Both the position numbers and the translations under genes were made by a program. A stretch of DNA of 64,000 nt from Rutpela maculata (lineage: Eukaryota > Arthropoda > Insecta > Coleoptera > Cerambycidae), in contig OW386289.2 in the NCBI GenBank assembly GCA_936432065.2, positions 93,741,736 to 93,805,735 on the forward strand. Reading direction: 5' to 3'. Shown here piece after piece: positions 1-10,460 of this stretch (its first letter is position 1; each line of letters opens with the position of its first letter). The notes below the pieces were generated by a model, which was not told the DNA's origin, did not search any database, and saw only the letters and a program-made list of their open reading frames with translations.

Positions 1-715
1 AAGTCGATTTATGTTTAATAAAACCTTCGCTATACCCTCTACAAATGAAATTTAGGATAAAGGCTAGGGATTATAAAAGAAATAGTAACTAACGACGGCT
101 TTTTAGCAATTATCATAGATTACTTAAGTATGATAATAATAATATAATAATAATTCATTACCCAAGATATAACAATGTTTAATGTTGTTCAGTAGTAAAG
201 AAAACAATACATATACATATAAAATTTCAGATCAAATCAAATCAAATTTTATTGCATTTCGTTCCCAAATAATTAATAAATACACATATTAAATAAGAGT
301 TTAGACATTTCTTTATTTCTAACTTATTTTGGTCCCTTTCCAGAAAGAAATTCATACGTAATATCAAGTGATAACCTTCAAATAAAATTAAAATTAGCAA
401 AAAAATGTCAAATATCTTTTACAATGTAAATCGCAAAACAAAAAAATAATAAAAATATATTATAAGCTATTACATTGGTCAAACAGGAAGGACATTTAAT
501 ACACTGAACATTTAAAATCATTCCAAACTAGTAAAAATAATTAAAATTATGCAAACAATTTATTAAAAATCGACCATATTTTTCCGTCAGTAGATAAACT
601 GGACTAAACTGGTACTAAATTATTCAACAAAATCTTGAAAATTAAATTAATACCTTTCTTAATGTCTAATTAGATATATAAAATCCTTCTTCATTTACCG
701 CCCTGATACAAATAT
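1..715. other. AT-rich sequence with a LINE-type tail
   Basis: No gene is supported here. A short run of ATCAA repeats at about 229-247, followed by TTTTATTG, resembles the 3' tail of an insect non-LTR retrotransposon on the minus strand. A similar run occurs at about 11846-11868. The rest is AT-rich and unassigned. Confidence 0.4.
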
Positions 716-1336
716 TAGGGTGGAGTGAATTTTTTTTTTTTTATTTTCAAAAAGCTTGGGTGTGCAAAAGTTGCCACTTAGCAAACGTAAAAACACATCA
801 TAATTTATTTTTTTAATTTAATTTCTTTTTTAAGTAAGGGTCATCATTTTTTCAGTTTTCATGAATGACGCCATTTTTGAACATTTTGAAAAACTGGTGG
901 TTTTATTAAATTTAATTATATACTTCGAATTTATTAGAGTAGATATATTCAAGATTAACTTGAAAAAAAATTAATTAATTAACTAATTACAGTCATTAAG
1001 GGGTTAAAACGTTAAAAATTTGTATATTTAGCAGCCTTGCGGCATCTCATAGCTTTTTAATATAAAACTGAGCTTTTTTTAGAGATTGGCAAGAGTATTT
1101 GAATGGCTTTTTATATCCAAGCTAAATTTTTACACAAAAAAATAAAAAGATATGAAGATTATTTGCAAGTGGACTTTCCAAAATATAAAGGTCTTTGCGG
1201 GATCTCAAAATTCTTTATTCTTAATTTTAATAATATTTTATCCTAGTATTGCTTGTCTGGTGTAGAAACTTTTGCAAACCCAAGCATTTCTGATTTCTAA
1301 GAAAAGTGAAAAAGTGTCTTTTTTCACTCCACCCTA
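716..1336. mobile_element. Short hAT-like MITE
   Basis: The segment is bounded by inverted ends TAGGGTGGAGTGAA and TTCACTCCACCCTA. A second inverted block inside (GCTTGGG then TGCAAAAGTT) lies at about 756-773 and is mirrored at about 1270-1290. Flanks ACAAATAT (708-715) and GTAAATAT (1337-1344) agree at six of eight bases, which suggests an old 8-bp duplication of hAT type. There is no coding capacity. The first eight bases are the same as those of the larger hAT-like element at 2537, so the two may be related, but this is inferred only from the ends. Confidence 0.65.
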
Positions 1337-2528
1337 GTAAATATGGACCTATCTGCAATGTTTGTTTAATCATCACTGCTAATCATAACTACTTATTCTT
1401 TGCAATGGACTAATACCTGACAATTTAATTTGTATATTGACTGTGATTGAGCATGTCGTTCAGCAACTACAAAACTGCAGTTGCAATAGGAAAATGATAT
1501 TTAATAAAGAAATATTGTTTTCGTTATTTGCTTACTTTACTACTTACTATTTCTCGCCCTTAATAACGTATTCCAACCATCTGAAACACTTTTTATTTAT
1601 TGCAAAAATTTAAAAAGCCGCTGCTATAGGCTTGTATTTGAAAAACTTATGTTAATCGCATTATGTATATTAAATGGTCATTTATTTACGATTTTGTACC
1701 CGTACAAGTATTTTTTCTTCTTTATTTATACATTCAGGAATAGTTAAAACTATAATTTATGTTACATCATCTATTATATATTATGTATACGTTTCAATGT
1801 ATTTATGAGTGACGTATGAATAAAGATTATTATTATTATTATTAATATACACATATTATACCGCATTTTAGTAATTTAATTAATCTGCTCTCTATGTATG
1901 TCCGTGTCTAAGTAGTTTACATTTCATATTTTCTTCTGCAGCAAAACTTCTCATATTTTTGAAAATTTTCACTTGGCTGAACATCCCAACAACAGTTTCA
2001 CGTAGAGGCATTCAATACGTTCGGGTCACCCACCCATTAAAATTGGCACGATATTTAGGTAAATGCCTTCTATGTATTCGATCTGATATGATTTTAAATT
2101 AACGAGAAAATCGCTGTAGTAAAAGATCGTGAAATAGATTTTTGGATGCAGTTTTAAATTGGATTTTTCCGTTGCATCTGGGTTAGCTGTTCGAAGGCAG
2201 TGCTGTCGCGCCAGATACTTCTTATTGTTGCTATTTGGGTTCGCTTATTTTTAATTAGTGTTTTTTACAAGCTGTAGGTATTATTTATCAGCGATGTAGA
2301 ACCTCAGAGATAATAGATTTAAGTAGAAAAATAGTAAACAATCGAAAAATTAATGAAAAAGAACATTTTAGAGCACAACTAAAAATATTTCAGACATCAG
2401 CACCGAAAATTCGCACGAAAAGACTTCAACACGTTTGCAGAGATGTGGGATACTAAAAACTGAATTCGAAAGTAGTCGAATTTTCTTTTTGTTTTTTAGT
2501 CGCTTCAGGAATTCGGGAAATACTATTA
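1337..2528. other. No gene seen; probable LINE 3' end
   Basis: At about 1800-1850 a GAATAAAG signal followed by ATT repeats looks like the 3' end of a plus-strand LINE. The 2340-2460 segment reads as a weak open stretch into the hAT insertion site, but I recognise no protein. Otherwise unassigned. Confidence 0.35.
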
Positions 2529-2536
2529 GTGGACCT
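2529..2536. repeat. Left 8-bp target-site duplication of hAT-like element
   Basis: GTGGACCT immediately precedes the left terminal repeat and is repeated exactly at 5679-5686 after the right terminal repeat. An 8-bp duplication is the hallmark of hAT superfamily insertion. Confidence 0.9.
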
Positions 2537-2986
2537 TAGGGTGGCCCATCTTTTTCGAAATCGAAATTTTTTATTTCTCACCTCTGCAAATGGTTCCATT
2601 TGAAGAAAAAACAGTCCCCTCAAAATATTATTGAGGCAAATTGAAGGCAAGGGGTGCCGCAGAATGCATTATTATGCAATAATAAAAGTAAATGGAATTA
2701 TTTACATTCTTTGGTTGATGCATTGTTTTTTTTTTTTAATCAGCAACATTTATCTTTAGAATGACTAATCAAGTCATACAAATATCAAAGACATTATCTG
2801 TTGTGACTATGACATGTGTCATACTACTGTAAATTCGTAGTCTAAGAAAACTAGACTAGAAGTTTTTGAAATAAAACTCTCGTTTTATCTTTGTGTATTT
2901 TATTATGAAACGTTTTTTTCATACATAGTACCAAATATTATCCTAAATCTACAAGACATATAGTAATAAAAACAATATTTTTTGCA

Positions 2987-5244
2987 CTAGGCCAAAGCAT
3001 GCGACAGGGTTTCTTTTTTTACATTTGGAAACTGTGATTTATAATCATTTACAACTTGGAGTAAAAACTGTTTTTGGTCTTCATTTTTTGTTAAAACGTC
3101 ATTATAGTCAGTAATAAGTTTGATTCCTCTCTCAGCGGCATCATTTACAACTTTAATTTTGTTTACAATATTGAAACATCGGGTATAACTTTCATTTTCC
3201 CTCCATGTTGTTGGATCGTTTTCCAAAAATTCCATAGACAAACCTAATTTTTGAAAAAACTGTTTAGTGTTCTCGCATATGAAGTCCTGAATTTCCTTGT
3301 TTTCAACGTCAGTAATGTTACTAATCACAAGTCGTTTAATACCCTCTTGATTTGGTGCTTTCCTATTCAAAGCTTTAACCATTTCTCTTTTAGTGGTAAC
3401 TGAAATATCGTCATCAAAGAAAGATAAGCTAACATTTACTGAATTAAGGTACCACAAATGGTTCATTATTTTCCTACTTGCGGCTTGAGATATTTCTTTG
3501 TCAATATTTTGATAATTAATGAGTTCTTTACAAAAGTCTAAGTCATGAAGCGGTGCTTTACTAGCAAATGACGCTGTAAACCAGGCCTTTACATAAACCT
3601 TTACAATATAGAGACATATATCTTCAATACCTATTTTTCTTTTTTAGTTAGTTGGAACTGATCTTGGAAAAAAATATTTTTAGACAGTAAATGGCTTTGG
3701 CCATCCAACGTGCATGATGAAATGCCCCTGGTTGATAGAATGTCGTGTGAGTGGGCTCTTCTTCAACAAAAAGTTTAGAAAGCATTAAAAATTCTTTATA
3801 ATCATCACGAGGCTGTTGCAAAGTTAAAGCTGCATTTAGAAACTTTACAATTTCGGCTTTAACTGGTTGTAAAATGTGTTTAATTTTTGATACCTGAAAT
3901 CTAGTTTTTAGTTTATTTTGATCTATTTTAGGACAAAATTCCCTAAAACGTTTAAATAGTGGCACATTTGGACCAGATGAGGAAGGCATTTTTGTGTCAA
4001 ACACACTTCTCAAAACCACTTCAAAAATATGATGTCTACAAGGAAAATATAGAATATCTCTTTCTAATTTTTGTTGCAATAGTATGGCTGCCCCATTTAT
4101 ATAACCCATATTTGATGCTGTTGTATCACAACACAAAGCTATTACCTTTTCGTCCAAATTCCATTCACAAAGCACATCATAAACTGCTTCAGTCTGTTCT
4201 CTTCCAGTTGAATTGGGCAAAGCTGGTACTCCAAGTAGTTGTTCAATATCTCCACTAGTAACTAAGATAGCAAGTCTATCGATATTTCCCATTCCAGTGA
4301 GAGAATGGTAAAAGTTTTCCATCCCAATGGATGACTGGGGCCGGCAATTCAGAATTACCGAAGGCAGTTTTTAATATGTCAGCTCTTTCTTCGCGGATGC
4401 GTTGTCTAGAGCGCTGAAGTGTGGTTCTGCTGATGGACAAAGATGTGGTGTCATGTCCTAGTGCTTCTGCTACTGCCGTCAAAATATGGACTCCATACCT
4501 GTCGCTTATTTTGCAAGCATCAAATGCAGCGGCTATTTTTGGTGTGATGATGTTACATGTTCCATACAATCTCCTCTTTTTTGGCTGTGACGGGCCAGGC
4601 TGGTCTTGTAACAACTCTTCTTGGGCTTCGATTATTTCATCTTCATTTTCGTTGGAGTCGGCTGAATTACTACTTGATGATGGACAGGTGACTGTTTCCT
4701 CTAATCTAGCTTTTTCTTGTTGACTTCATTGCATTCGTTCGGATAATTTCTGTAATTTCTCCTCAGCTGATTTTTCTTGAGAAGCAAGTTGGTAATCAAT
4801 ACCATGCATAAATCCAGGACGTCCCTTTTTTCTTTGGTTAATTAAAAACTGCTTATCTTCATCTATTTTCATCAACTCCAATGCATTTGCGAGAAATGTC
4901 AAAAAGATCGTCCAATTTTTCAACGAATTTTTTTCTTTACCTCCCGCACTGGCCCTTTTAGCCGATTTTTGTAAGTTCCTCCACTCTGCATAAAGTTTAT
5001 CTAGTTGTTTAACACAATGAAAATCCTGACGTGTCGGAATACGAGCTTTATCCCAAAAAACTGACACCTCTTTTATTGTTAATTTAGCACTTTCATGTAC
5101 ACTTAGCTTCACTTCACGAATGTTATAAAAGAGCACTTGTAATACTTGTCTATTAGACGGCAATTTATTGCCAATGATTTGTGACGAATAGTGTCCAACT
5201 AAGTAAATGAAAGTATCCTTTCGTAAGGATCTAACATCAGCCAT
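2987..5244 (-). pseudogene. hAT-like transposase, interrupted
   Basis: About 750 codons are readable in four blocks. Block 1 (5244-4729) starts MADVRSLRKD and ends at a TGA (4726-4728); block 2 continues in the same frame to about 4290, with an acidic, serine-rich stretch and then PKKRR. Block 3 (4322-3648) is reached by a frame change near VIHWDGK/LLP and holds CCDTTASNMG, a PCRHH motif and a tryptophan-centred ARWMAKA motif. Block 4 opens upstream of its first Met (to about 3627) and ends at 2987 with an ERGIKLI...DYN...QKQFLLQVV region. These motifs match, from memory, a multicopy invertebrate hAT-type transposase family; the PCRHH region would be the C/DxxH motif and block 4 the C-terminal dimerisation region. 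One stop and two frame changes make it non-functional, unless the last break is an intron, which I consider less likely. Confidence 0.8.
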
Positions 5245-5452
5245 CGTTAAATGTTTTTTTCAAAAAGGAACATATGCTAGAACTTATAATGTCACAACTG
5301 TAAAACACAATTGCAAACTGACATAAAAACCTACCGTAGGTGCATTATATTTCCAAACTTCCAAAACAAATAATTTCTAGGAAATAATTACACCAATAAA
5401 ACATTATGAGAAAAGAGGTAGATATTTGTATTTTAAGTAAAATTTAAGTGTA

Positions 5453-5553
5453 TTACCGTAATAAAATCTTATCTACAAATTTCTACCTGAATGCGCCACG
5501 GGTTACCGTAATAAAATCTCATCTACAAATTTCTACCTGACTGCGGCACGGGT
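5453..5553. repeat. Subterminal tandem duplication in hAT-like element
   Basis: Two adjacent copies of about 50 bp, each beginning TTACCGTAATAAAATCT and ending GCACGGG, differ at only a few bases. They lie between the right terminal repeat and the transposase start. Such subterminal repeats often bind hAT transposase, but that role is inferred. Confidence 0.8.
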
Positions 5554-5678
5554 TACCGTTCACCGAATTATCTGAAACTTTGACATAAATTATTCCTAAT
5601 ATAATAGTATATTTTCGTGGGGTGAGACTTAAAAAATACGCAAAAAAAATTCACCCCCTATAGAGATGGGCCACCCTA

Positions 5679-5686
5679 GTGGACCT
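5679..5686. repeat. Right 8-bp target-site duplication of hAT-like element
   Basis: GTGGACCT, identical to 2529-2536. Confidence 0.9.
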
Positions 5687-7145
5687 AGAAAAAATGACAA
5701 TAATAAAAGTTATTGGCGTTGGCAAAGTATTAAGTAGTAAAATGAAAAAATGGCAAAGGTGTGCTCTAAATACAATTATCGCATAAAAGAGACGAAAATT
5801 TCCAAGGCCGCAGTTTCAAATAAAGTAAATTTAGATCCATCCGGCGATTTATTCTTGGGGCAGGGGCGTTGAAGGATCATCAGAAAGAGACAAGTCGCAT
5901 GCACAAAAGTAGATCTTTAAATTGGTATATGAGCGAGTATGGAGTTATTTCCATAGAGGTAATTGTAGGTTATAGCACAAAATCTTATTAGGTTAAATAC
6001 CATCCGTATGTTGCCGCATGGGAGCAGAAACACTTCATATAACTTATATACTGCCGTAAAACGCATTTCTCGCATGTTCAAATGACAAGTTCTTGTAAAT
6101 AATATAATCACTATTAGAGTTATAAATCTTAGCCACAAGTGATCCAAAATTCTAGTAAAATATTTTTTTATTATACCCGTTAGTCCCAAGTCAAAGTGCT
6201 TTCATACACTTCTAAGAAGTTGTGAATCTTTTTGTGTCAAGTCGATTGTTACTACACACTCTGCATTGCATGGTGGTTGAGATACACGTCTTCTAGAGGA
6301 GGCGTCCGCCCTTGCCCCGTTTGGGGATGCAGATTCTTACATGTATTAGATAGATTCTTGCACATTTACTTTACATCTTGAATTATACCAATAAATTGTA
6401 TTATTTGAACTGTTGCATTTTATTGACTGAATAACTAACTTTAAGTCTAACCTTTTGGGAGCTTTTATGTGTTAGATCAACACTGAATAACGGGATCTTC
6501 AAGGACCCGCACGTCTGAAATTCAGGACATTGATTAGATTACAGAAGCCGAAGAGAGGAATTCTAAAAAAGTAATTAGGATAACTTGAAGTGAAAAAATA
6601 AATTACAGTGTTATAGTATGAGCTCAGTGCATCGTAAGAGGAAGCCAATTTTGGAGGGAGAGCAGTAAGCAATCCAAGGTAAGTACAGCTTTTATATTTC
6701 TCGTCTATCAAAGGACCCAGGTCCAAATCACATATCAAAACATAACAAATCCTAATGAAAGTGAAAGTAGCCACACACAGTCACAGGGGGGATGGTGGCT
6801 AGCGCCCTTAATAAATAAAATAGTGTCACGTCCTTCAGACGAATGCAGTGAGGTCTTCTACAATTCCATTGAACATTTTCATCAAGCTACGACCAGCACA
6901 CAGTGGGCGAGGCTCTCAAAAACTAGACAAAATTTAGATATCGTAGGAATTTTGAAACTAGCTGATACCTAATCTGATGCCAAAAGCTAAAGATCCAAAA
7001 TGACTAATCCGATATGGCTGCCATAACAGCAAAATTTAGCTTAATTACACGAAATTTGGATTTCAGAATTCTCTGATTAAGAATCTGATGCTAAAGCTTA
7101 AAAATTGAAAACAGTAGCAGTTTCTATTACCGCCTTTAAAAAATC
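5687..7145. other. No gene seen
   Basis: Unassigned AT-rich sequence. Around 6499-6780 there is a minus-strand open stretch, but it has no motif I can place. A CCCTTAATAAATAAAAT string near 6807 resembles the 3' tails seen at 33340 and 51572 and may mark another retroelement end. Confidence 0.3.
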
Positions 7146-7524
7146 ACTAAACATTATGAAATAAAATTTCACTGTCGCCCGTTTAACTGAACCTTATTAG
7201 TTAATATCGATATTGAGATCGGTGTTATAAATATTTTTTATTAATATTTCTTAATTAATCACTATATATAGTAAAAAACCTTCAAGTCCAAAGCTGCTAC
7301 ATTTGGAAAATGCATCTACCCACCGACATTGTCAGTGCGGGGGCTGGGGCTCGAACTCGAGAGATAGTGTGGCCAACATATTCGCCACACAATACGCTTT
7401 AACCGACTGAGCTACTATGCCAGTGCTAAAATAAACAAATAACGAACTAAAACATATTTTTAACCGACGCGCGACGCGACGTGAATATCGATTTTAGGTG
7501 AAATTTTATTTCATAATCTTTAGT
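7146..7524. mobile_element. Inverted-repeat element (family F) carrying a SINE
   Basis: The sequence CACTAAACATTATGAAATAA at 7146 is mirrored at about 7505-7524, with only one mismatch over 28 bp. Inside these arms a GAACCTTATT...ATCGATATTGA block on the left corresponds to an inverted TCGATATT...CGGTTAAAAAT block on the right. The same arm sequence recurs around 55140-55334. The loop is occupied by a tRNA-derived SINE. Outer ends and target duplication are not resolved. Confidence 0.6.
7265..7422 (-). mobile_element. tRNA-derived SINE, copy 1
   Basis: Read on the minus strand it begins GGCATAGTAGCTCAGTCGG, with an A box (TAGCTCAGTCGG) at about 7405-7416 and a B-box-like GAGTTCGAGCCCC at about 7347-7359. 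It is followed by a tRNA-unrelated body. The body is shared with a second copy at 59681-59880, which shows this is a dispersed SINE and not a single tRNA gene. In both copies the tRNA part runs directly into TGACAA..TCGG.GGGT. Confidence 0.75.
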
Positions 7525-8030
7525 GTTATTTTGAACGCAGTTCATTTTTTCATACGTACCTACAGTTGGAACACGTTCTTATTTTTTATTAAAAATACCA
7601 TAATAACAAAATTTACCAAAATTATTGGCAAAAAAAAATTTAATTATGAGTATTGCAAACACTACTACGCAATACTGTTAGTGTTCATGTTTCTTCAAAA
7701 ATTATACATATTCAGGTCATCGCTGAGATATCCTGTGTATATTTTTATTCATTTAACCGAAAAAGCGAAATGTTGAACGTTACGGCTTTGTTTATGTGAA
7801 GATTACTGCAATATCACGGTGTGAGTTTCTTCGATTAGTTTTAAAATTTTGAAATTCTGAATTATTTTCCAGTAATATTTCTACTGACACGTGTTCTCGT
7901 TTGATATACTCGATGCCCCATTTATATTGATATAGTAAAATAACTTGAAAACAAAACAAAAGTTGCTTGATGAAAAATATTGTTCATGAATTATAAACCA
8001 TCGTGACGATTTCTAAAGAGAATGAAAAAA
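7525..8030. other. No gene seen
   Basis: AT-rich sequence with a plus-strand open stretch (7498-7776) whose composition is simple and lysine/phenylalanine rich. I see no recognisable domain. Confidence 0.3.
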
Positions 8031-8518
8031 CCGCTGCCCAAGGAGTGATTCCCTGGGATTTTTCATTCAAGTCTCTCACAACTAAAAAATTTTCTATGTG
8101 GAAGTAATTGTTTATGAAACTTTAATAATGTAATATTTGAAATCATTTACTCCAGAAACCCATAAAACGATATCCCACATTCCCACATCATTAGTGTAGT
8201 GGGGGTGGTGATGGGGGCGTGAAGTAAAAAATATTTTGAGGTTTTGGTTCTTGTACAGATACTAAATCACAATTTTTTTTCATCCCCTTTAATAATAGGG
8301 AGTGGTAATGGGGGTGGCTAATGACCTTATATCTTCTCTTATATATACTAAATATACTAAATACCAGAGTAATCGTACGCACAAAAAAGTTAGACAGACA
8401 ATTTTTTTCGCTTAAACTTAAAATCTCGACGTTTCATGACATTCTAAGCTTATTTGAACAATAAAAATTTTCAAATTTTTTTTTATCATTATTATGCTTC
8501 CACTGGATGTGGAAGTAA
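8031..8518 (+). mobile_element. Family A element (possible HINE), copy 1
   Basis: Starts CCGCTGCCCAAGGA and ends at the terminal hairpin CTTCCACTGGATGTGGAAGT. It contains the family landmarks in order: CTTTAATAATGTAATATTTG, an AAACCCATAAAACGATA word, a GGGGGTGGTGATGGGGG block, and CGACGTTTCATGACATTCTAAGC. The sub-terminal CTACTTCCACATCC seen near the left end of other copies is degraded here. No coding capacity. Confidence 0.7.
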
Positions 8519-8617
8519 AAGTTGATCAATTTTTAGATTGTTGATCAGTCGAAAGTAGAAGGAAATATTTCATTTATCAAGACATGCATGCGGTGAGAGA
8601 AATTTTATACTCTTTTT

Positions 8618-8712
8618 AATAATCCTTGTCGTTGAAATGTAACAAACGTTCGTTTATTTATGACGGAGTATACTCTAAGTAGGGCTAGAGATGCTTACTC
8701 TCGTAATACTAC
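8618..8712 (-). repeat. Family B repeat, part split off by element C1
   Basis: The reverse complement matches the 3' part of family B at 50258-50336 (a CTCTAG.TAG..CTAGAG to ACAAGGATTATT stretch). The family resumes after C1 at 10156, so this is the other side of an insertion site. Confidence 0.65.
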
Positions 8713-8761
8713 GGGAGCCCACGCTAACTATACGTGATCCGCCCCACCCATCCTTGTAGAC

Positions 8762-8807
8762 AATGTTCTTCAGGAAGATTTAGGCTTTAATCTTCCTGAA
8801 GAACATT
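8762..8807. repeat. Perfect 19-bp hairpin within C1 left arm
   Basis: AATGTTCTTCAGGAAGATT is followed after an 8-base loop by its exact reverse complement. The corresponding part of C2 is not palindromic, so this small hairpin arose locally. Confidence 0.85.
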
Positions 8808-8914
8808 AATTTAGACTTGTCCCCAAAAAAAAAACTAGCTGTACTTTCAAAATGGCGTCCGTTTTTGAAAAGAAAATTTTGAAAATATTGTTTTTATCAT
8901 TTAACACAAAAATT

Positions 8915-9287
8915 GTGGCGAGCGTAGAGGCGACGTGAATATCAGTCGATATTCCGTTGAAGCAACGTCGAGCGCGGTTAGTACTTGGATGGGGTCCCAT
9001 CTTGGGAAATACAACGTTCTCGTCCCACCTTCTAGCGACTTGTATATCAGTGTATACGCGGAAGTTACGTAATTTCAGAGGAGAATTACGTAGTGGATAT
9101 ACCATCCTTCGGAGGGGATGTAAAGCAGGCGGTTCCTTGTCTATTAAATGTTAGGCAAGTAAAAGATCCCTACTCTTCTTAAGGGAAGAGGTTCAGCAAA
9201 ATTTCCAGGTTGGGGGTAGCTCGTCTCCTGGCATCGGTGATAGGCCCTGGTAGCGGAAATAGGCCGACGTTAAATAGTTAAAAAAAA
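8915..9287 (+). mobile_element. Non-LTR 3' end (LINE or SINE) inserted in C1
   Basis: A 373-bp insert ends in an A-rich tail and is flanked by a perfect 12-bp direct duplication, AACACAAAAATT (8903-8914 and 9288-9299). The uninterrupted sequence exists in C2 (about 31958-31970), which confirms the insertion. The CTTCGGAGGGGATGTAAAGC stretch and ATAGGCCGACGTTAAAT end resemble 3' ends shared by insect LINEs and their SINEs. A related reversed tail lies at about 55150-55210. Confidence 0.8.
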
Positions 9288-9405
9288 AACACAAAAATTA
9301 AAAAAGATGGAGAAAAACTTTCTGCACAAAAAACAAAGTGCACGCTAGCGCATTTCTTTGATGGATATGGCACATTTAAACTCTAATGATACGACTAATT
9401 TATCA

Positions 9406-9633
9406 TCAATATTCCAGCTGCTCCCCAAATCTTGAAATGTTCGGATATATTTGGTGTATTTGGGAGGAAGTAAAATTTTGTATCTTTCCTTTTCCCTCAA
9501 AGGCGCTGACTGAGTCGCATTTAGTAAATGAATGAAGGCCCACTAATGCCGAACATTTTTGAGGTCCGTAATCTTCTGCTAATGCGGATATGTTAATAAG
9601 GCTTCTTTTATTGCCAAATTCGGTATCAAACAT
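9406..9633 (-). pseudogene. Fragment of multicopy invertebrate gene with GLHSFTKCD motif
   Basis: This 75-residue open stretch reads DTEFGNKRSLINISAL then LVGLHSFTKCDSVSAFEGKGK. From memory, that resembles a family very common in invertebrate genomes whose members carry GLHAFTGCD and SAF.GKGK motifs. The family may be PIN/FEN-like, but I cannot verify that here. Only this middle-to-C-terminal piece survives in C1. The same segment occurs in decayed form in C2. It has no start context and no downstream C-terminal part, so it is treated as a pseudogene. Confidence 0.6.
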
Positions 9634-10155
9634 TTAATTTTATTGGAATGAGCCAGCAGAATTCAAAAGATGTCACTATCAACACTTTTAACCCTAATCT
9701 GTTCATAACTCATTGTTACTGTTTTCGAGATAAATGTCATTATATTATTATTATTATTATTAATTTTTTTCAGTTTATTTTATTGTTTGTTATGTTGATA
9801 ATATGAAGTTATGTTATACGCCTTACAATAATTGTCAAAGTTATTTCCTCTAAATGATTTACTGATATATGAATTTCCAAATTTTTTAAATTTTGGACTC
9901 ATTTATCTGGAAAATGGTAACTCCTATCAGAATATTGTATAGGAACCAAACGTAGAAAATTTTATGCACGTTGTTTTTTAGTGAAAAAAGTTTTTTAGTT
10001 TTGTATTAAACGATAAATTTTTAACATTTGGCCGCCATTTTGAAAGTACAGCCAGTTTTTTTTGGAACATGTCAATTATTCCTTAGGCCTTAATCTTTAT
10101 GAAAAACATTATCCCCAAGGATCGGGGGAGGGGGCGTACAGCTAGGGTGGGCTCC

Positions 10156-10460
10156 CCGACTATAAGGGAGGATAACATACTAATATGATCAGACTTAGAT
10201 CATCAGTATATAGAGAGAACGATTATTTTCTTGTTTTTCATATTAAATGTTGGATATTAAGTGTATAAAGAAGTTGATAAGATGTCTCGTAAGGGACACT
10301 TCTTGTTCATATATTAACTTGGCCAGACTTGGATCAATAGTATATAATAATATATGGAAACAACGAATGATTTTTTTGAAAGTTATCTATTAAATACCCA
10401 AAACGATGTTGTTCAATATTTGTGTAAGCAGAAATAAAAGATATTTATTTTTGAAAGATG
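10156..10460 (-). repeat. Family B tandem-dimer repeat (after C1)
   Basis: Two diverged monomers of about 130 bp, each with a GATCAGACTTAGATCA-like word and, in the first, AAGTTGATAAGATGTCTCGTAAG, are followed by TTGTGTAAGCAGAAATAAAAG. The reverse complement of this layout is at 31000-31345. Confidence 0.65.

Larger units (their letters stand above)
2537..5678 (-). mobile_element. hAT-like DNA transposon, 3.1 kb, nearly full length
   Basis: Both ends carry TAGGGTGGCCCATCT as an inverted repeat (2537-2551; 5664-5678), flanked by perfect 8-bp duplications. The element holds one minus-strand transposase gene (5244 to 2987) with few disruptions, so it was active fairly recently compared with its neighbours. 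Subterminal sequence next to the 5' end of the gene has a tandem duplication at 5453-5553. Superfamily assignment rests on the 8-bp duplication and on transposase motifs; the exact hAT branch is not resolved. Confidence 0.85.
8713..10155 (-). mobile_element. Long-TIR element C1, deletion derivative
   Basis: The left end TACTACGGGAGCCCACGCTA (from about 8708) and the inverted right end (to about 10160) belong to terminal repeats of roughly 300 bp. These include GGCTGTACTTTCAAAATGGC and AACACAAAAATTAAAAAAGA blocks. Compared with C2 (31784-33281), about 0.5 kb of internal sequence is missing at the junction near 9343. It is flanked by TAA on both sides within an interrupted family B copy, which implies a 3-bp TAA duplication. 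The inside carries a coding fossil on the minus strand (9406-9633). The superfamily is not established. Confidence 0.7.
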
